Source: Saccharopolyspora thermophila (GTDB lineage: Bacteria > Actinomycetota > Actinomycetes > Mycobacteriales > Pseudonocardiaceae). Taken from it: a stretch of 64,000 nt of DNA. Shown one piece after another: positions 51,438-61,313 of the stretch. The translations under genes and the position numbers were made by a program. Below the pieces are notes generated by a model, which had not been told where the DNA came from, made no database searches, and saw nothing but the letters and a program-made list of their open reading frames with translations. The stretch's first letter is position 1; every line of letters starts with the position of its first letter. The stretch lies in NCBI RefSeq assembly GCF_014646075.1, contig NZ_BMMT01000009.1:1-64000 (forward strand), in the 5' to 3' direction.

Positions 51438-53228
51438 ATGGCGGAACGGGTGGCGGACCATGTGCTGACGCGGTTGCGGGAGTGGGGAGTGGAAACCGTC
51501 TTCTCCTACGCGGGTGACGGCATCAACGGACTGCTGGCCGCCTGGCAGCGGGCGGACGACCGCCCCCGCTTCATCCAGGCGCGGCATGAGGAACTGGCCG
51601 CGCTCGAGGCGGTCGGCTACGCGAAGTTCTCCGGCCGGGTGGGGGTGTGCGTGGCGACCTCCGGCCCTGGCGGGATCCACCTGCTCAACGGCCTCTACGA
51701 CGCCAAGCTTGACCACGTGCCGGTGGTGGCGATCGTCGGCCAGCAGCCGCGGTCCGCGCTGGGCGGCGCCTACCAGCAGGAGATCGACCTGCTGTCGCTG
51801 TTCAAGGACGTGGCCAGCCAGTACGAGCAGATGGTGACCGTGCCCGAGCAGCTGCCCAACGTGCTGGACCGGGCGATGCGCACCGCGATCGCCCGTCGCA
51901 CCGTGACGGCCGTGATCATCCCGGAGGACGTGCAGGAACTGCCATACTCCGCGCCCGGTCACGAGTTCAAGATGGTCCCCTCCAGCCTCGGTGTGCCGCG
52001 GTCGCAACCGGTGCCACCGCGCGAGGACCTGCACCGTGCCGCTGGCGTGCTTAACGCCGGACAGCGGGTGGCGATCATGGTCGGGCAGGGGGCCGCCGGT
52101 GCGGTCGACGAGGTGATCCGCACTGCTGAAACCCTCGGGGCCGGGGTCGCGAAGGCGCTGCTGGGCAAGGACGTCCTCTCCGACGAGCTGCCCTTCGTCA
52201 CGGGCGCGTCCGGGCTGCTGGGCACCCGGCCGTCCTACGAGCTCATGCGGGACTGCGACACGCTGCTGATGATCGGTTCCAGCTTCCCGTACAGCCAGTT
52301 CCTGCCCGAGTTCGGGCACGCCCGCGGCGTGCAGATCGACATCGACCCGAGCTTGATCGGCATGCGCTACCCGTTCGAGGTCACCCTGCTCGGCGACGCG
52401 CGGGCGACGTTGCGGGAACTGCTGCCGCTGCTGCGGTGCAAGGAGGACCGCACGTGGCGGGAGAAGGTGGAGCGCAACGTCCGGCGCTGGTGGGAGACCA
52501 TGGACCGGCGGGCGGCGGTCTCGGCGGACCCGATCAACCCGGAGCGGGTCTTCGCGGAGCTCTCGCCGCTGCTGCCCGATGACGCCATCGTCACCGCCGA
52601 CTCGGGATCGGCGGCCAACTGGTACGCGCGGCACCTGAGGTTCCGGGGGAGCATGCGCGGCTCGCTGTCGGGCACGCTGGCCACGATGGGGCCGGCTGCA
52701 CCGTATGCCACCGGGGCGAAGTTCGCCCACCCCGACCGGCCGGTGTTCGCGCTGGTCGGCGACGGGGCGATGCAGATGAACGGGATCAACGAGCTGATCA
52801 CCATGGCGCACTACTGGCGCGAGTGGTCCGACCCGAGGGTGGTCGTGGCGGTGCTCAACAACGGTGACCTCAACCAGGTCACCTGGGAGCTGCGCGCGAT
52901 GGGCGGTGCGCCGCAGTTCCTGCCGTCGCAGCGGCTGCCGGACTTCGGCTACGCGGCCTTCGCCGAGCTGGCCGGGCTGCGCGGGGAGAAGATCACCGAA
53001 CCGGACCGGGTGCGGGGCGCCTGGGAGCAGGCGCTGCAGGCGGACCGGCCGTGCGTGCTGGAGTTCGTCACCGACCCTTCGGTGCCGCCGATCCCGCCAC
53101 ACGCCGAAACCGACCAGATGGAGAACGTGGCGGCGGCACTGCTCAAGGGCGACCCGGCGGCCTGGTCGGTGGTCAAGGAGGGTGTGAAGACCAAGGTCCA
53201 GGAGTTCGTCCCGCACCGCGACCGCTAG
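51438..53228 (+). CDS. Thiamine-diphosphate enzyme, pyruvate oxidase/acetolactate-synthase type
   Basis: 596 residues with the three domains of the family. The cofactor-activating glutamate is in QARHEELAALEAVGYAK. SGPGGIHLLNGLYDAKLDHVP is conserved, and the C-terminal ThDP motif is VGDGAMQMNGINEL ending LNNGDLNQVT. FAD-domain residues cannot be judged. It decarboxylates a 2-oxoacid, probably pyruvate. ATG 51438 follows GAGG; it stands alone. Confidence 0.9.
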   Translation: MAERVADHVLTRLREWGVETVFSYAGDGINGLLAAWQRADDRPRFIQARHEELAALEAVGYAKFSGRVGVCVATSGPGGIHLLNGLYDAKLDHVPVVAIVGQQPRSALGGAYQQEIDLLSLFKDVASQYEQMVTVPEQLPNVLDRAMRTAIARRTVTAVIIPEDVQELPYSAPGHEFKMVPSSLGVPRSQPVPPREDLHRAAGVLNAGQRVAIMVGQGAAGAVDEVIRTAETLGAGVAKALLGKDVLSDELPFVTGASGLLGTRPSYELMRDCDTLLMIGSSFPYSQFLPEFGHARGVQIDIDPSLIGMRYPFEVTLLGDARATLRELLPLLRCKEDRTWREKVERNVRRWWETMDRRAAVSADPINPERVFAELSPLLPDDAIVTADSGSAANWYARHLRFRGSMRGSLSGTLATMGPAAPYATGAKFAHPDRPVFALVGDGAMQMNGINELITMAHYWREWSDPRVVVAVLNNGDLNQVTWELRAMGGAPQFLPSQRLPDFGYAAFAELAGLRGEKITEPDRVRGAWEQALQADRPCVLEFVTDPSVPPIPPHAETDQMENVAAALLKGDPAAWSVVKEGVKTKVQEFVPHRDR

Positions 53229-53328
53229 CGCCTCCCGCGGTGCATCACGGTACGCGGCACCCCGTCTGATGGGACGGGACACGAGAACGTTGGGAGGCCA
53301 GTAGTCCGATCAGTCGCCCACCATCCTG

Positions 53329-54827
53329 GTGATCAAGATCAGTTTGCTGGTGCGCCTTTCACGCACCGCAATACGGTCGGCCTACCGCGTGCTACGCACC
53401 ATGGGGCGTGAAGGTGTGATCTCGGTTGACTCAACACCGGAACTCGCGGCTCGAGTGCGTGGTGTCGCACGAGCATCTGCCGTTTCCAATCCGGTTTTCC
53501 ACTTCAGAAAAAATCCCACCCCTGTTCGGGTTGATCTGCGCGGCGGTCTCCTGACCTTCCCAGCCGAAGTCCTGCGCCAGGTAGGGGTTGCGACGAGTTT
53601 CTACCGCAACTCGCCATTCGCGGACATCGCGCGGCACTGGGCCCAGGTCCGCTACTGTGCCGCCCTTCGGAGGACGCCGAAGAACCTGCTGGTGCTTTCC
53701 GAGGAGGGAGGTGAGGTCGTCCATCACCACAAGGTGGCCCAGACCGAGCACCTCGGCATCGGGTTCGCGCTGGTGATCGCTCAGGAAGTCCTTGGCAGGC
53801 AGTACCCGGGATGGGAATTGAGCCCGGTCGACGTGGATGTTGCGTTGGGCGCAGGGCTTCCAGGTGTCGGGTCGGTGCGGCTGTCCAATACCGCGAAGCG
53901 TCGTCCCGACTACTTCCTCGTTGGTCGTCGCACGGACGGTATCGGTGGCGCGAAGGTCGTCGTGCTCGAATGCAAAGGCACCCATGCCACGGCCCAGTTC
54001 GCGGTCAAGCAGCTCGCGAAGGCATGCATCCAGGTCGAGGCGGTCGAAGTCGGTGGTAAGACGCCGCAATCCCTCATGGTCGCCATGTGCTTGTCAAGAG
54101 CCGGGGTAACCGCCTACGTGCTCGATCCGCCAGGGGAGGAGGATCTGTGGGCTGGCAGCTCAGCAGAGATGGATGAGCTGTTGGCAGAGGACCTCGGTGA
54201 CCCACCAGAAGCTTTCGAACGGCGGCTCCCGACGGCGCAGGAGCTGGAGATGCGAAAGGCGGCTCTGGAGAGTGCTGACCGCGATGCGGATCAGCCTGCC
54301 GACCTCGACAGTATTCCACCCGACGAAGTCGCTGAGGTAGAGGCTCCGGAAGTGGTGAACATGCCGGAACGGAGTCGGACATGGTTCATCCGAGTGCTCG
54401 CGCGTGCCGCTGCCTCGGCTGCCCTGTGGTATGCAGGCGAGGGCGACGCCGCGGCGATGTACCAACCCCGGCCGGTGCGGCCAGCGAGCGAGGAACGAGA
54501 GCTTCCTCTGGAGGAACTCGTGGCAGAGGTGAGTACGGCGACGCATTTCGAATTGCCTGGTGGCATAGGTTTCCGGGGCACCCAGTACGTCATGCCGTTG
54601 CCGGGTGGCGGTGTCTTGCAGGTTCAGCGGGGCATTGAGAACCGGCTGTACGAACAGTTGGTTGAACGCCGTCTGGGGGTTACCTTCGATCCGCGCACGA
54701 ATTGCGCAACCGTTGGGTGGGTACTTCTCGGCGGGCTGCCTCGGCTGACGATGCCATCTCGATCGGCCGTGACGGAACGATCCTCCGCATGCGGATCAGC
54801 AGAGGTAGCGGGCGCGGGGACGTCTGA
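53329..54827 (+). CDS. PD-(D/E)XK nuclease-like protein (frameshift near C-terminus)
   Basis: About 499 residues once a frameshift is allowed. The centre, TAKRRPDYFLVG then AKVVVLECKGTHATAQFAVK (about 187-225), has the D-x(n)-ExK arrangement of PD-(D/E)XK nucleases. The rest is unassigned. Base composition is clearly lower in GC than both sides, a sign of transfer. Near 54690 (TTCGATCCGCG) the frame breaks; adding one T continues as SAHELRNRWVGTSRRAA and DDAISIGRDGTILRMRI to TGA 54825-54827. Without it the frame runs on into the MaoC gene. GTG 53329 or ATG 53401 may be the start. Confidence 0.6.
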
Positions 54828-54915
54828 GGTGTGGTTCTCGCGGTCACCGAAGTTCGTGCGAGTTTCCGGGTGGCTCTGCGTGGGGTTGAGGGCCACGCCG
54901 CGGGAAGGAGGTTTC

Positions 54916-55365
54916 GTGGATTCCGCGTCCGCACAGTCTGGTCGACCGGGTGCCCTGTGCGGCGGGCTCGTGGCTCCGGGCACCGAGCTGCCGCCGCTGG
55001 AGCTGCCGCCGATCAGCCGCACCACTCTTGCGCTGTTCGCGGGAGCTTCCGGCGACCACAACCCGATCCACATCGACATCGACAACGCGCGCAGCGCCGG
55101 GTTCGACGACGTCTTCGCGCACGGCATGCTGTCGATGGCCTACCTGGGGCGGCTGCTGACCGGCTGGGCGCCGCAGTCGGCGCTGCGCTCCTTCCAGGTG
55201 CGGTTCGTGGCGATCACCCCGGTGCACGGCAGGCCGACCTGCACGGGCCGGGTGGTCGAGGTCGAGGAGTCCGGTGGCGAGCGCCTGGCGCACCTGGAGC
55301 TGGCGGTCACACTGGAGGACGGCACCGTGACCCTGCGCGGCAGCGCCGTCGTCGCGGTGACCTGA
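54916..55365 (+). CDS. MaoC-like (R)-specific hydratase
   Basis: 149 residues from GTG 54916 behind AAGGAGG. Hot-dog fold with the hydratase motif GASGDHNPIHIDIDNARSAGF followed by AHGML, containing the catalytic Asp and His. It hydrates or dehydrates an acyl thioester. The frame is by chance open into the nuclease-like gene upstream, but the ribosome site and the domain start show a separate gene. Confidence 0.88.
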   Translation: MDSASAQSGRPGALCGGLVAPGTELPPLELPPISRTTLALFAGASGDHNPIHIDIDNARSAGFDDVFAHGMLSMAYLGRLLTGWAPQSALRSFQVRFVAITPVHGRPTCTGRVVEVEESGGERLAHLELAVTLEDGTVTLRGSAVVAVT

Positions 55366-55420
55366 TAGTCCACAGTGGATTCCGGCGGAGTGTGCTCCGC
55401 TGTGGACGTTGCCGCTTTCG

Positions 55421-55426
55421 TAGAAT
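55421..55426 (+). promoter_or_regulatory. -10 box, leaderless geometry
   Basis: TAGAAT lies 6 bases before GTG 55433, and there is no ribosome site, so the following gene is probably translated from a leaderless transcript. A TCCACAGTGGA palindrome lies at 55369-55379. Confidence 0.55.
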
Positions 55427-55432
55427 CGCCCC

Positions 55433-56179
55433 GTGGAGCTTTATCGCGGTGCGCTGGACGCGGGCGCGGATCAGGCGTTGGAGATCGCGGTGGCGCATGC
55501 GATGCTGCGGCGCGTCAGCCGGGGCGAGTCCGGCCCGGCGCTGCGGGTGTACCGGCCAGGCGCGCGGGTGGTGGCCTTCGGGCGGCGTGACACCCTGCTG
55601 CCCGGGTTCCCGGCCGCGGTGGACGCCGTCCGCGCCGCCGGGTTCACCCCGGTGCTGCGCGCGCCCGGCGGCCGAGCGGTCGCCTACACCGAGCGGTCTC
55701 TGGTGGTCGACCACGTCGGCCCCGACCCCGGCCATCTGGCGGGAATGGAAGAGCGGTTCGTGGGCTACGCCGAGCTGTGGGCCGGGGTGCTCGTGGAGCA
55801 CGGCGTGGCCGCCCAGATCGGCGCCGTGCCCGGTGAGTACTGCCCGGGCGCGCACAGCGTCAACGCGCGGGGCCGGGTGAAGCTGGTCGGTACGGCGCAG
55901 CGCATGGTGCGCGGGGCGTGGCTGTTCAGCGCGGTGGCGATCTTCGACGACGCCGACCTCCTGCGTCCCCTGCTGACCGAGGTCTACCGGTGCCTGGACC
56001 TGCCGTTCGACGGCGAGTCGGTCGGCTCGGTCCACGACGAGGCCAGCGGGCTGTCACTGGAGCACTTCGAGGCGGCGGTCGTCGACGCCTACCACGAGCG
56101 GTTCGGCCTGATCCCGACGGACCTGCCCGAGCAGACCCTCGCCAGGGCGCGGGACCTCGTCGACGACCACCGCGTCTAG
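55433..56179 (+). CDS. Lipoate-protein ligase A-type protein
   Basis: 248 residues of the biotin/lipoate ligase fold. ALRVYRPGARVVAFGRRD, LRAPGGRAVAYTERSLVV (in place of the RRSGGGAVYH loop) and ARGRVKLVGTAQRMVRGAWL with the catalytic lysine are visible. GSVHDEASGLSLEHFEAAVV forms the C-terminal part. It may attach lipoate or octanoate, or act as an amidotransferase. The changed RRxGGG loop lowers confidence in lipoate as substrate. Confidence 0.8.
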   Translation: MELYRGALDAGADQALEIAVAHAMLRRVSRGESGPALRVYRPGARVVAFGRRDTLLPGFPAAVDAVRAAGFTPVLRAPGGRAVAYTERSLVVDHVGPDPGHLAGMEERFVGYAELWAGVLVEHGVAAQIGAVPGEYCPGAHSVNARGRVKLVGTAQRMVRGAWLFSAVAIFDDADLLRPLLTEVYRCLDLPFDGESVGSVHDEASGLSLEHFEAAVVDAYHERFGLIPTDLPEQTLARARDLVDDHRV

Positions 56180-56380
56180 GCGACCGACGTTGCGGCCCGT
56201 GCCCAGGGCCGGAGGCGATGTCCGGACGGTCCGCGTGTCGTCGCCTCGGCCACGCAGTTCGAAGGAGCCAGACCTCCGGCGGCGCGCCCCGGAAGGCGGC
56301 GACACGTCGGTGCCCCGGGCAACCCGGGAGCGGGTGTGCACGTCCTCAGGGCAGGAGATCCGCTCAGCACGGAGGCTGTC

Positions 56381-57004
56381 ATGACCCGGACACTGCTCGT
56401 CGGCGTCGCCGCAGCGGCTCTGCTGCTCCCCGGTGGCGCACCGGCGCTCGGCCAGGAACGCGGTGTCACCGCCGACATGGACGGCGACGGGCGGCCGGAC
56501 CCGGTCTCGCTGCAGCAGGTTTCCGACAGCTCGATGCTGCTGCGGGTCGGGCTACCGGGGGAGTTCGTCGACGCCAAGGTGCCCGGCAACGCCGGTGGGC
56601 GGCAGCCCGTGCCGGTCGACGTCAACGGCGACGGGTTCGACGAGGTGCTGGTACCCGAAGCGGTGGGGGCGAACACGGTCACCTACGTGGTGTGGGCGTA
56701 CTCCGCCGAGGCGGGCCTGTTCGGTGTGCCGCTACGCGACGGTGCGCCGTGGCGCATCTTCGAAGGCGGCGGGGCCACGGCGGTGTCGACCTACGGGTGC
56801 GGCCCAGGGCGGCCCGGCCGGGTCCTCGACAGCGTCAACGCCTACCTCGCCGACGACGGCGGCTACCGGGGTGAGCGGGTGACCTACCAGTTCGCCTACG
56901 GCGTGGCCGGGGAGGTGTACCGAATGCCGATCTCCGGTGTGGGGCGCGACGATCCGGCGCTGCAGGCCGATCCGGCGACCTGCGCGCCGCTCGACGGGCG
57001 GTGA
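56381..57004 (+). CDS. Secreted protein with calcium-loop repeats
   Basis: 207 residues from ATG 56381 behind GGAGG. A signal peptide (1-24, cleavage near PALG/Q) is followed by two FG-GAP/EF-hand-like loops, DMDGDGRPD and DVNGDGFDE, about 50 residues apart. Two cysteines (STYGCGPG and PATCAPL) may form a disulfide. An exported, calcium-binding beta protein of unknown role. Confidence 0.8.
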   Translation: MTRTLLVGVAAAALLLPGGAPALGQERGVTADMDGDGRPDPVSLQQVSDSSMLLRVGLPGEFVDAKVPGNAGGRQPVPVDVNGDGFDEVLVPEAVGANTVTYVVWAYSAEAGLFGVPLRDGAPWRIFEGGGATAVSTYGCGPGRPGRVLDSVNAYLADDGGYRGERVTYQFAYGVAGEVYRMPISGVGRDDPALQADPATCAPLDGR

Positions 57005-57029
57005 GCCACGACCGGGTCGCCGTCGGCAC

Positions 57030-57475
57030 CTCGTGACCGCGGCCGCAGCGAGCCGGCCCGGCACGCGCCGGAGTGAGATCGCCGGGGTTGTTCCCGGCTA
57101 CCGCCAGCCCGGCGGCAAGGATGTTCTTCGCGGCGTTGTGGTCCCGGTCGTGCCGGGTGCCGCAGTCCGGGCACGTCCAGTGCCGGACGGAGAGCTTCAG
57201 GGTGGCCAGCTGGTGTACGAACGCCAGCGGCGCGGTCTGCTTGGCCAGCGTGAGCGTGCCGTCACGCAACCGGAACGCGCTGCGGGTGTCGTGCGCGGTG
57301 TGGCGGCCGGTGCGGGATTTCAGACCGCGGGTAGCGGGCGCGTCCGGCGAAGAAGTTCCCCAAACGCGGTGTGCTGGTGCCGCAGCGTCTGCTGCAACGG
57401 CACCGACGACACCTCCGACAACAACGCCAGCTCGCTGGTTTTCTTCCACGCGGTCAGCGCGGCGGGCACTGCCGG
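57030..57475 (-). pseudogene. TnpB (IS200/IS605-type) relic
   Basis: Three fragments of a TnpB protein appear in order on the minus strand in different frames. The first is [19 protein letters not shown] and [14 protein letters not shown]; the second, after a one-base shift, [11 protein letters not shown]; the third, after another shift, [20 protein letters not shown] and [13 protein letters not shown]. This joins directly to [20 protein letters not shown], the C-terminal zinc-finger end. About 200 central residues with the RuvC catalytic site are deleted, and the N-terminus is absent. It cannot be active. No TnpA or element ends were seen. Confidence 0.85.
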
Positions 57476-57573
57476 TGGTGCAGACGGCGGCCGGGCCGGT
57501 GCGTGACGACAACGCGGGACTCCCGGTGCCGCGACCCGTGCGCTTGGGATGCGATCCGGCGTGCCTGACCAAC

Positions 57574-57602
57574 TTGACCCAGATACCCCCCTAGGGTATA
57601 AA
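57574..57602 (+). promoter_or_regulatory. Promoter of the copper operon
   Basis: TTGACC (57574-57579), 17-bp spacer, TATAAA (57597-57602): near-consensus sigma-70-type elements, the best promoter in the window. The spacer contains the CsoR-type palindrome. Confidence 0.8.
57583..57599. promoter_or_regulatory. CsoR-type copper operator
   Basis: ATACCC-CCCTA-GGGTAT, an inverted repeat around a G/C-tract core, matches operators of CsoR copper-sensing repressors. It sits between -35 and -10, so binding should block polymerase until Cu(I) releases the repressor. No csoR gene is in the window. Confidence 0.8.
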
Positions 57603-57659
57603 TCCAGGTGTGACGACCCGGTGCCGACCGGGACGGTCGAAGTCGAAAGGAATGTACGG

Positions 57660-57866
57660 ATGAGCCAGACGACCTATCACGTGACCGGCATGACTTGCGG
57701 CCACTGCGTGCAGTCGGTGACCGAGGAGGTCGGCGCCCTCGACGGCGTGACCGGCGTCAAGGTGGACCTGCCGACCGGCGCGGTCACCGTCACCAGCGCC
57801 AAGGAGCTCGCCATCGACGACGTGCGCGCCGCCGTCGAGGAAGCCGGGTATCAGCTGGCCTCATGA
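57660..57866 (+). CDS. copZ: CopZ-like copper chaperone
   Basis: 68 residues, one HMA domain: YHVTGMTCGHCVQSV with the Cu(I)-binding CxxC, and AVEEAGYQL at the end. It should deliver Cu(I) to the ATPase of the same operon. ATG 57660 follows AAAGGA. First gene after the CsoR-type operator. Confidence 0.93.
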   Translation: MSQTTYHVTGMTCGHCVQSVTEEVGALDGVTGVKVDLPTGAVTVTSAKELAIDDVRAAVEEAGYQLAS

Positions 57867-57891
57867 GGCCGCTCAGATCCAAGGATGTGAC

Positions 57892-58812
57892 ATGAACGCA
57901 GCAGGGAAGCTCTCCGCCTACGGTGTGGCGCTCGCCCTGGTCGCAGGGGGCGGCTGGGGTCTGGGCACCGCCGTCGGTCCCCTCGCCGGTACGACCGGTG
58001 CGCGCGGCGCGGAGGACGCCGGGCACGGGGACAGCCACAGCGGCACCGTCGCGGGGACCGCGCAACCCGACCAGCCCGCCGGGCTGGCGTCGTCCAGGGG
58101 CGGTTACACCCTCACGCCCACCGACACGACGCTGGCTGCGGGAACCACCACTCCGTTCTCCTTCCGCATCACCGGGCCGACCGGCCAGCCGATGACGCAG
58201 TTCGAGGTCGAGCACGACAAGCGGATGCATCTGATCGTCGTGCGCCGGGACACGGCCGGCTACCAGCACGTGCACCCCGAGATGGCCCCGGACGGCACCT
58301 GGACGGTGCCGCTGGAGGTGACCCGGCCGGGCAGCTACCGGGCCTTCGCCGACTTCACGCCCACCGGCGGCGAACCCACCACGCTGGGTGTCGACCTGGC
58401 TGTCGCTGGTGACTTCCAGCCCGTCGCCTATGCTCCCTCGCGGATCGCCGACATCGACGGGTACCAGGTGCGGCTGGGCGGCGACCTCGTTACGGGGACG
58501 TCGACGGTGACACTCACCGTCACCAGAGACGGGCGCGAGGTCACCGACCTGCAGCCCTACCTGGGGGCCTACGGGCACCTGGTGGCGCTCCGCGCGGGCG
58601 ACCTGGCCTACCTGCACGTGCACCCGGACGGCGCTCCGGGGGACGGCCGGACCCGGCCCGGGCCGACCGTGACCTTCCACGCGGAGGTCCCGTCGGCCGG
58701 AACGTACCGGCTGTTCCTCGACTTCCAGCACGAGGGCCAGGTCCGCACCGCCGAGTTCACGGTGCCCGCCGTGACGCCCGGGACCGGCGACAGTCACGGC
58801 GCGCACGGCTGA
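57892..58812 (+). CDS. Exported copper-resistance-associated protein, His/Met-containing
   Basis: 306 residues. An N-terminal hydrophobic helix (about 8-30) acts as signal or anchor. A His-rich spacer (GHGDSHSG) follows, then two beta-domains with [26 protein letters not shown] and YLHVHPDG. Paired His-x-His and Met residues suggest copper binding outside the cell. The C-terminus is again His-rich (DSHGAHG). It lies between copZ and copA, which supports a role in copper handling. Confidence 0.8.
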   Translation: MNAAGKLSAYGVALALVAGGGWGLGTAVGPLAGTTGARGAEDAGHGDSHSGTVAGTAQPDQPAGLASSRGGYTLTPTDTTLAAGTTTPFSFRITGPTGQPMTQFEVEHDKRMHLIVVRRDTAGYQHVHPEMAPDGTWTVPLEVTRPGSYRAFADFTPTGGEPTTLGVDLAVAGDFQPVAYAPSRIADIDGYQVRLGGDLVTGTSTVTLTVTRDGREVTDLQPYLGAYGHLVALRAGDLAYLHVHPDGAPGDGRTRPGPTVTFHAEVPSAGTYRLFLDFQHEGQVRTAEFTVPAVTPGTGDSHGAHG

Positions 58813-58835
58813 CCGGCGACGAAGGAGCACGCGAC

Positions 58836-61151
58836 ATGACTTCCGAAGTGCAGCACCCGGGCCCGCTCGCCGGGCAGCGGGTGGAGCTCTCGATCAGCGG
58901 GATGACCTGCGCCTCCTGCGCGGCCCGCATCGAGCGTAAGCTCAACAAGCTCGACGGCGTCACGGCCACGGTCAACTTCGCCACCGAGAAGGCCACGGTG
59001 CAGTTCCCGGCAGATCTGGACCCGCAGCGGCTGGTCCAGGAGGTGGAGGCCGCGGGCTACTCCGCGGCCCTGCCCGCCCCCGCAGCGGAGCCCCCGGCCG
59101 CGGCGGGCGACGCCGACGACCCGACGCGGCCGCTGCGCCAGCGGCTGGTCGGCTCGGCGGTGCTGGCCGCGCCGGTGATCGTGCTGGCGATGGTCCCCGC
59201 CCTGCAGTTCACCTACTGGCAGTGGATCTCGCTGGCGCTGGCCGCGCCGGTGGTGCTGTGGGGCGCGTGGCCGTTCCACGCGGCCGCGTGGCAGAACCTG
59301 CGCCACGGCTCGGCCACCATGGACACGCTCATCTCGATGGGCACCCTCGCGGCGTTCCTGTGGTCGCTGTACGCGCTGCTGTTTGGCACCGCGGGCACGC
59401 CCGGCATGACGCACCCGTTCGAGCTGACCATCCAGCACATGAGCGGCGACGGCTCGATCTACCTCGAGGTCGCCGCCGGGGTGACCACGTTCATCCTCGC
59501 CGGGCGGTACTTCGAGGCCCGCTCGAAGCGGCGGGCCGGGGCGGCGCTGCGGGCGCTGCTCGAGCTCGGCGCCAAGGACGTCGCGGTGCTGCGCGGCGGG
59601 CGAGAGGAACGCATCCCCGTTGAGCAGCTCGCGGTCGGCGACCTGTTCGTGGTGCGGCCGGGCGAGAAGATCGCCACCGACGGCGTGGTCACCGAAGGCA
59701 GCTCCGCGGTCGACGCGAGCATGCTCACCGGCGAGTCGGTGCCGGTGGAGGTCGGCCCCGGTGACGACGTCGTGGGCGCCACCGTCAACGCCGGCGGCCG
59801 GCTGGTCGTGCGGGCCACCCGGATCGGCTCGGACACCCAGCTGGCGCAGATGGCCAAGCTCGTGGAGGACGCGCAGACCGGCAAGGCGGCGGTGCAGCGG
59901 CTGGCCGACCGGGTCTCCGCGGTGTTCGTCCCGGTCGTGATCGCGCTGTCGGTGGCCACGCTCGGCTTCTGGCTCGGCTCGGGCGGTACGGCCACGGCGG
60001 CGTTCACCGCGGCGGTGGCGGTGCTGATCATCGCCTGCCCGTGCGCACTCGGCCTGGCCACGCCGACCGCGCTGCTGGTGGGCACCGGCCGGGGCGCCCA
60101 ACTGGGCATCCTGATCAAGGGCCCGGAGGTGCTGGAGTCCACCCGCCGCGTCGACACCGTGGTGCTGGACAAGACCGGCACCGTCACGACCGGTCAGATG
60201 ACGCTGCTGGAGGTGCATGTCGCCGACGGCACGGACCCCGACGAGGTGTTGCGACTGGCCGGGGCGCTGGAGGACTCCTCGGAGCACCCGATCGCCCAGG
60301 CGATCGCCCGGGGCGCCCGGGAGCGGGTGGGCGAACTGCCCGCGGTGGCGGAGTTCGCCAACGTCGAGGGCCTCGGCGTGCAGGGCGTCGTCGACGGGCA
60401 CGCGCTGCTGGTCGGGCGCACGGCGTTGCTGGCCGAGTGGAGCCAGCACCTGCCGCCGGAGCTGGCCGAGGCCAAGGAGGCGGCCGAGCAACGAGGCCGC
60501 ACCGCGGTCGCGGTCGGCTGGGACGGCGCCGCGCGGGCGGTGCTGGTCGTCGCCGACACCATCAAGCCCACCTCGGCCGAGGCGGTCCGCCAGCTGCGCG
60601 GGCTCGGGTTGACCCCGGTGCTGCTGACCGGCGACAACGAGACCGTGGCCAGGTCGGTGGCCGCCGAGGTCGGCATCGACGAGGTCCTCGCCGAGGTGCT
60701 GCCGAAGGACAAGGTCGACGTGGTCAAGCGGCTGCAGGCCGAGGGCAAGGTCGTGGCCATGGTCGGCGACGGCGTCAACGACGCCGCCGCGCTGGCCCAG
60801 GCCGACCTCGGCCTGGCCATGGGCACCGGCACCGACGTGGCCATCGAGGCCAGCGACCTGACGCTGGTCCGCGGCGACCTGCGGGTCGCCGCCGACGCGA
60901 TCCGGTTGTCCCGCCGGACCCTGCGGACCATCAAGGGCAACCTGTTCTGGGCGTTCGCCTACAACGTGGCGGCGCTGCCGCTGGCCGCGGCGGGGTTGCT
61001 CAACCCGATGATCGCGGGTGCGGCGATGGCGTTCAGCTCGGTGTTCGTGGTGGGCAACAGCCTGCGGTTGCGCGGCTTCCGCAGCGCCATCAGCGGCCCG
61101 GGAACCTCGCTGGCCGAGGTGACCGCGAAGGAGCCCGTCGCGGCGAAGTAA
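58836..61151 (+). CDS. copA: Copper-exporting P1B-type ATPase
   Basis: 771 residues. One HMA domain with MTCASC at 23-28, eight membrane helices, the actuator TGESVPVEV, the transport motif CPC (401-403), phosphorylation site DKTGT at 445-449, the SSEHPIAQ His-Pro motif of the nucleotide domain and GDGVND at 644-649. This is a complete CopA-type Cu(I) pump of the cell membrane. It is the third gene of the CsoR-controlled operon. Confidence 0.95.
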   Translation: MTSEVQHPGPLAGQRVELSISGMTCASCAARIERKLNKLDGVTATVNFATEKATVQFPADLDPQRLVQEVEAAGYSAALPAPAAEPPAAAGDADDPTRPLRQRLVGSAVLAAPVIVLAMVPALQFTYWQWISLALAAPVVLWGAWPFHAAAWQNLRHGSATMDTLISMGTLAAFLWSLYALLFGTAGTPGMTHPFELTIQHMSGDGSIYLEVAAGVTTFILAGRYFEARSKRRAGAALRALLELGAKDVAVLRGGREERIPVEQLAVGDLFVVRPGEKIATDGVVTEGSSAVDASMLTGESVPVEVGPGDDVVGATVNAGGRLVVRATRIGSDTQLAQMAKLVEDAQTGKAAVQRLADRVSAVFVPVVIALSVATLGFWLGSGGTATAAFTAAVAVLIIACPCALGLATPTALLVGTGRGAQLGILIKGPEVLESTRRVDTVVLDKTGTVTTGQMTLLEVHVADGTDPDEVLRLAGALEDSSEHPIAQAIARGARERVGELPAVAEFANVEGLGVQGVVDGHALLVGRTALLAEWSQHLPPELAEAKEAAEQRGRTAVAVGWDGAARAVLVVADTIKPTSAEAVRQLRGLGLTPVLLTGDNETVARSVAAEVGIDEVLAEVLPKDKVDVVKRLQAEGKVVAMVGDGVNDAAALAQADLGLAMGTGTDVAIEASDLTLVRGDLRVAADAIRLSRRTLRTIKGNLFWAFAYNVAALPLAAAGLLNPMIAGAAMAFSSVFVVGNSLRLRGFRSAISGPGTSLAEVTAKEPVAAK

Positions 61152-61313
61152 CGAAGTGAAGACGGTCGTGCCCGTCGAAAAGCCGTCGGCGGGCACAACC
61201 GCGTTGCGTTCGAGGAGTCCTCTGTGGACTTACCGGGCCCGTTGCGGGCGCAACCCGGCCGGATTCGCGTGCGCGGGAAGCGCGCCACCGGCACCGCCGC
61301 CTGCGCGGCGCTC

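Noticed and set aside
53329-55365. A nuclease-MaoC fusion protein
   Set aside because: A one-base frameshift removes the upstream stop; MaoC has its own GTG and AAGGAGG site.
61152-61313. Terminator between copA and the CocE-type gene
   Set aside because: Only a weak, interrupted GTGCCCG/CGGGCAC pairing is present; not convincing.
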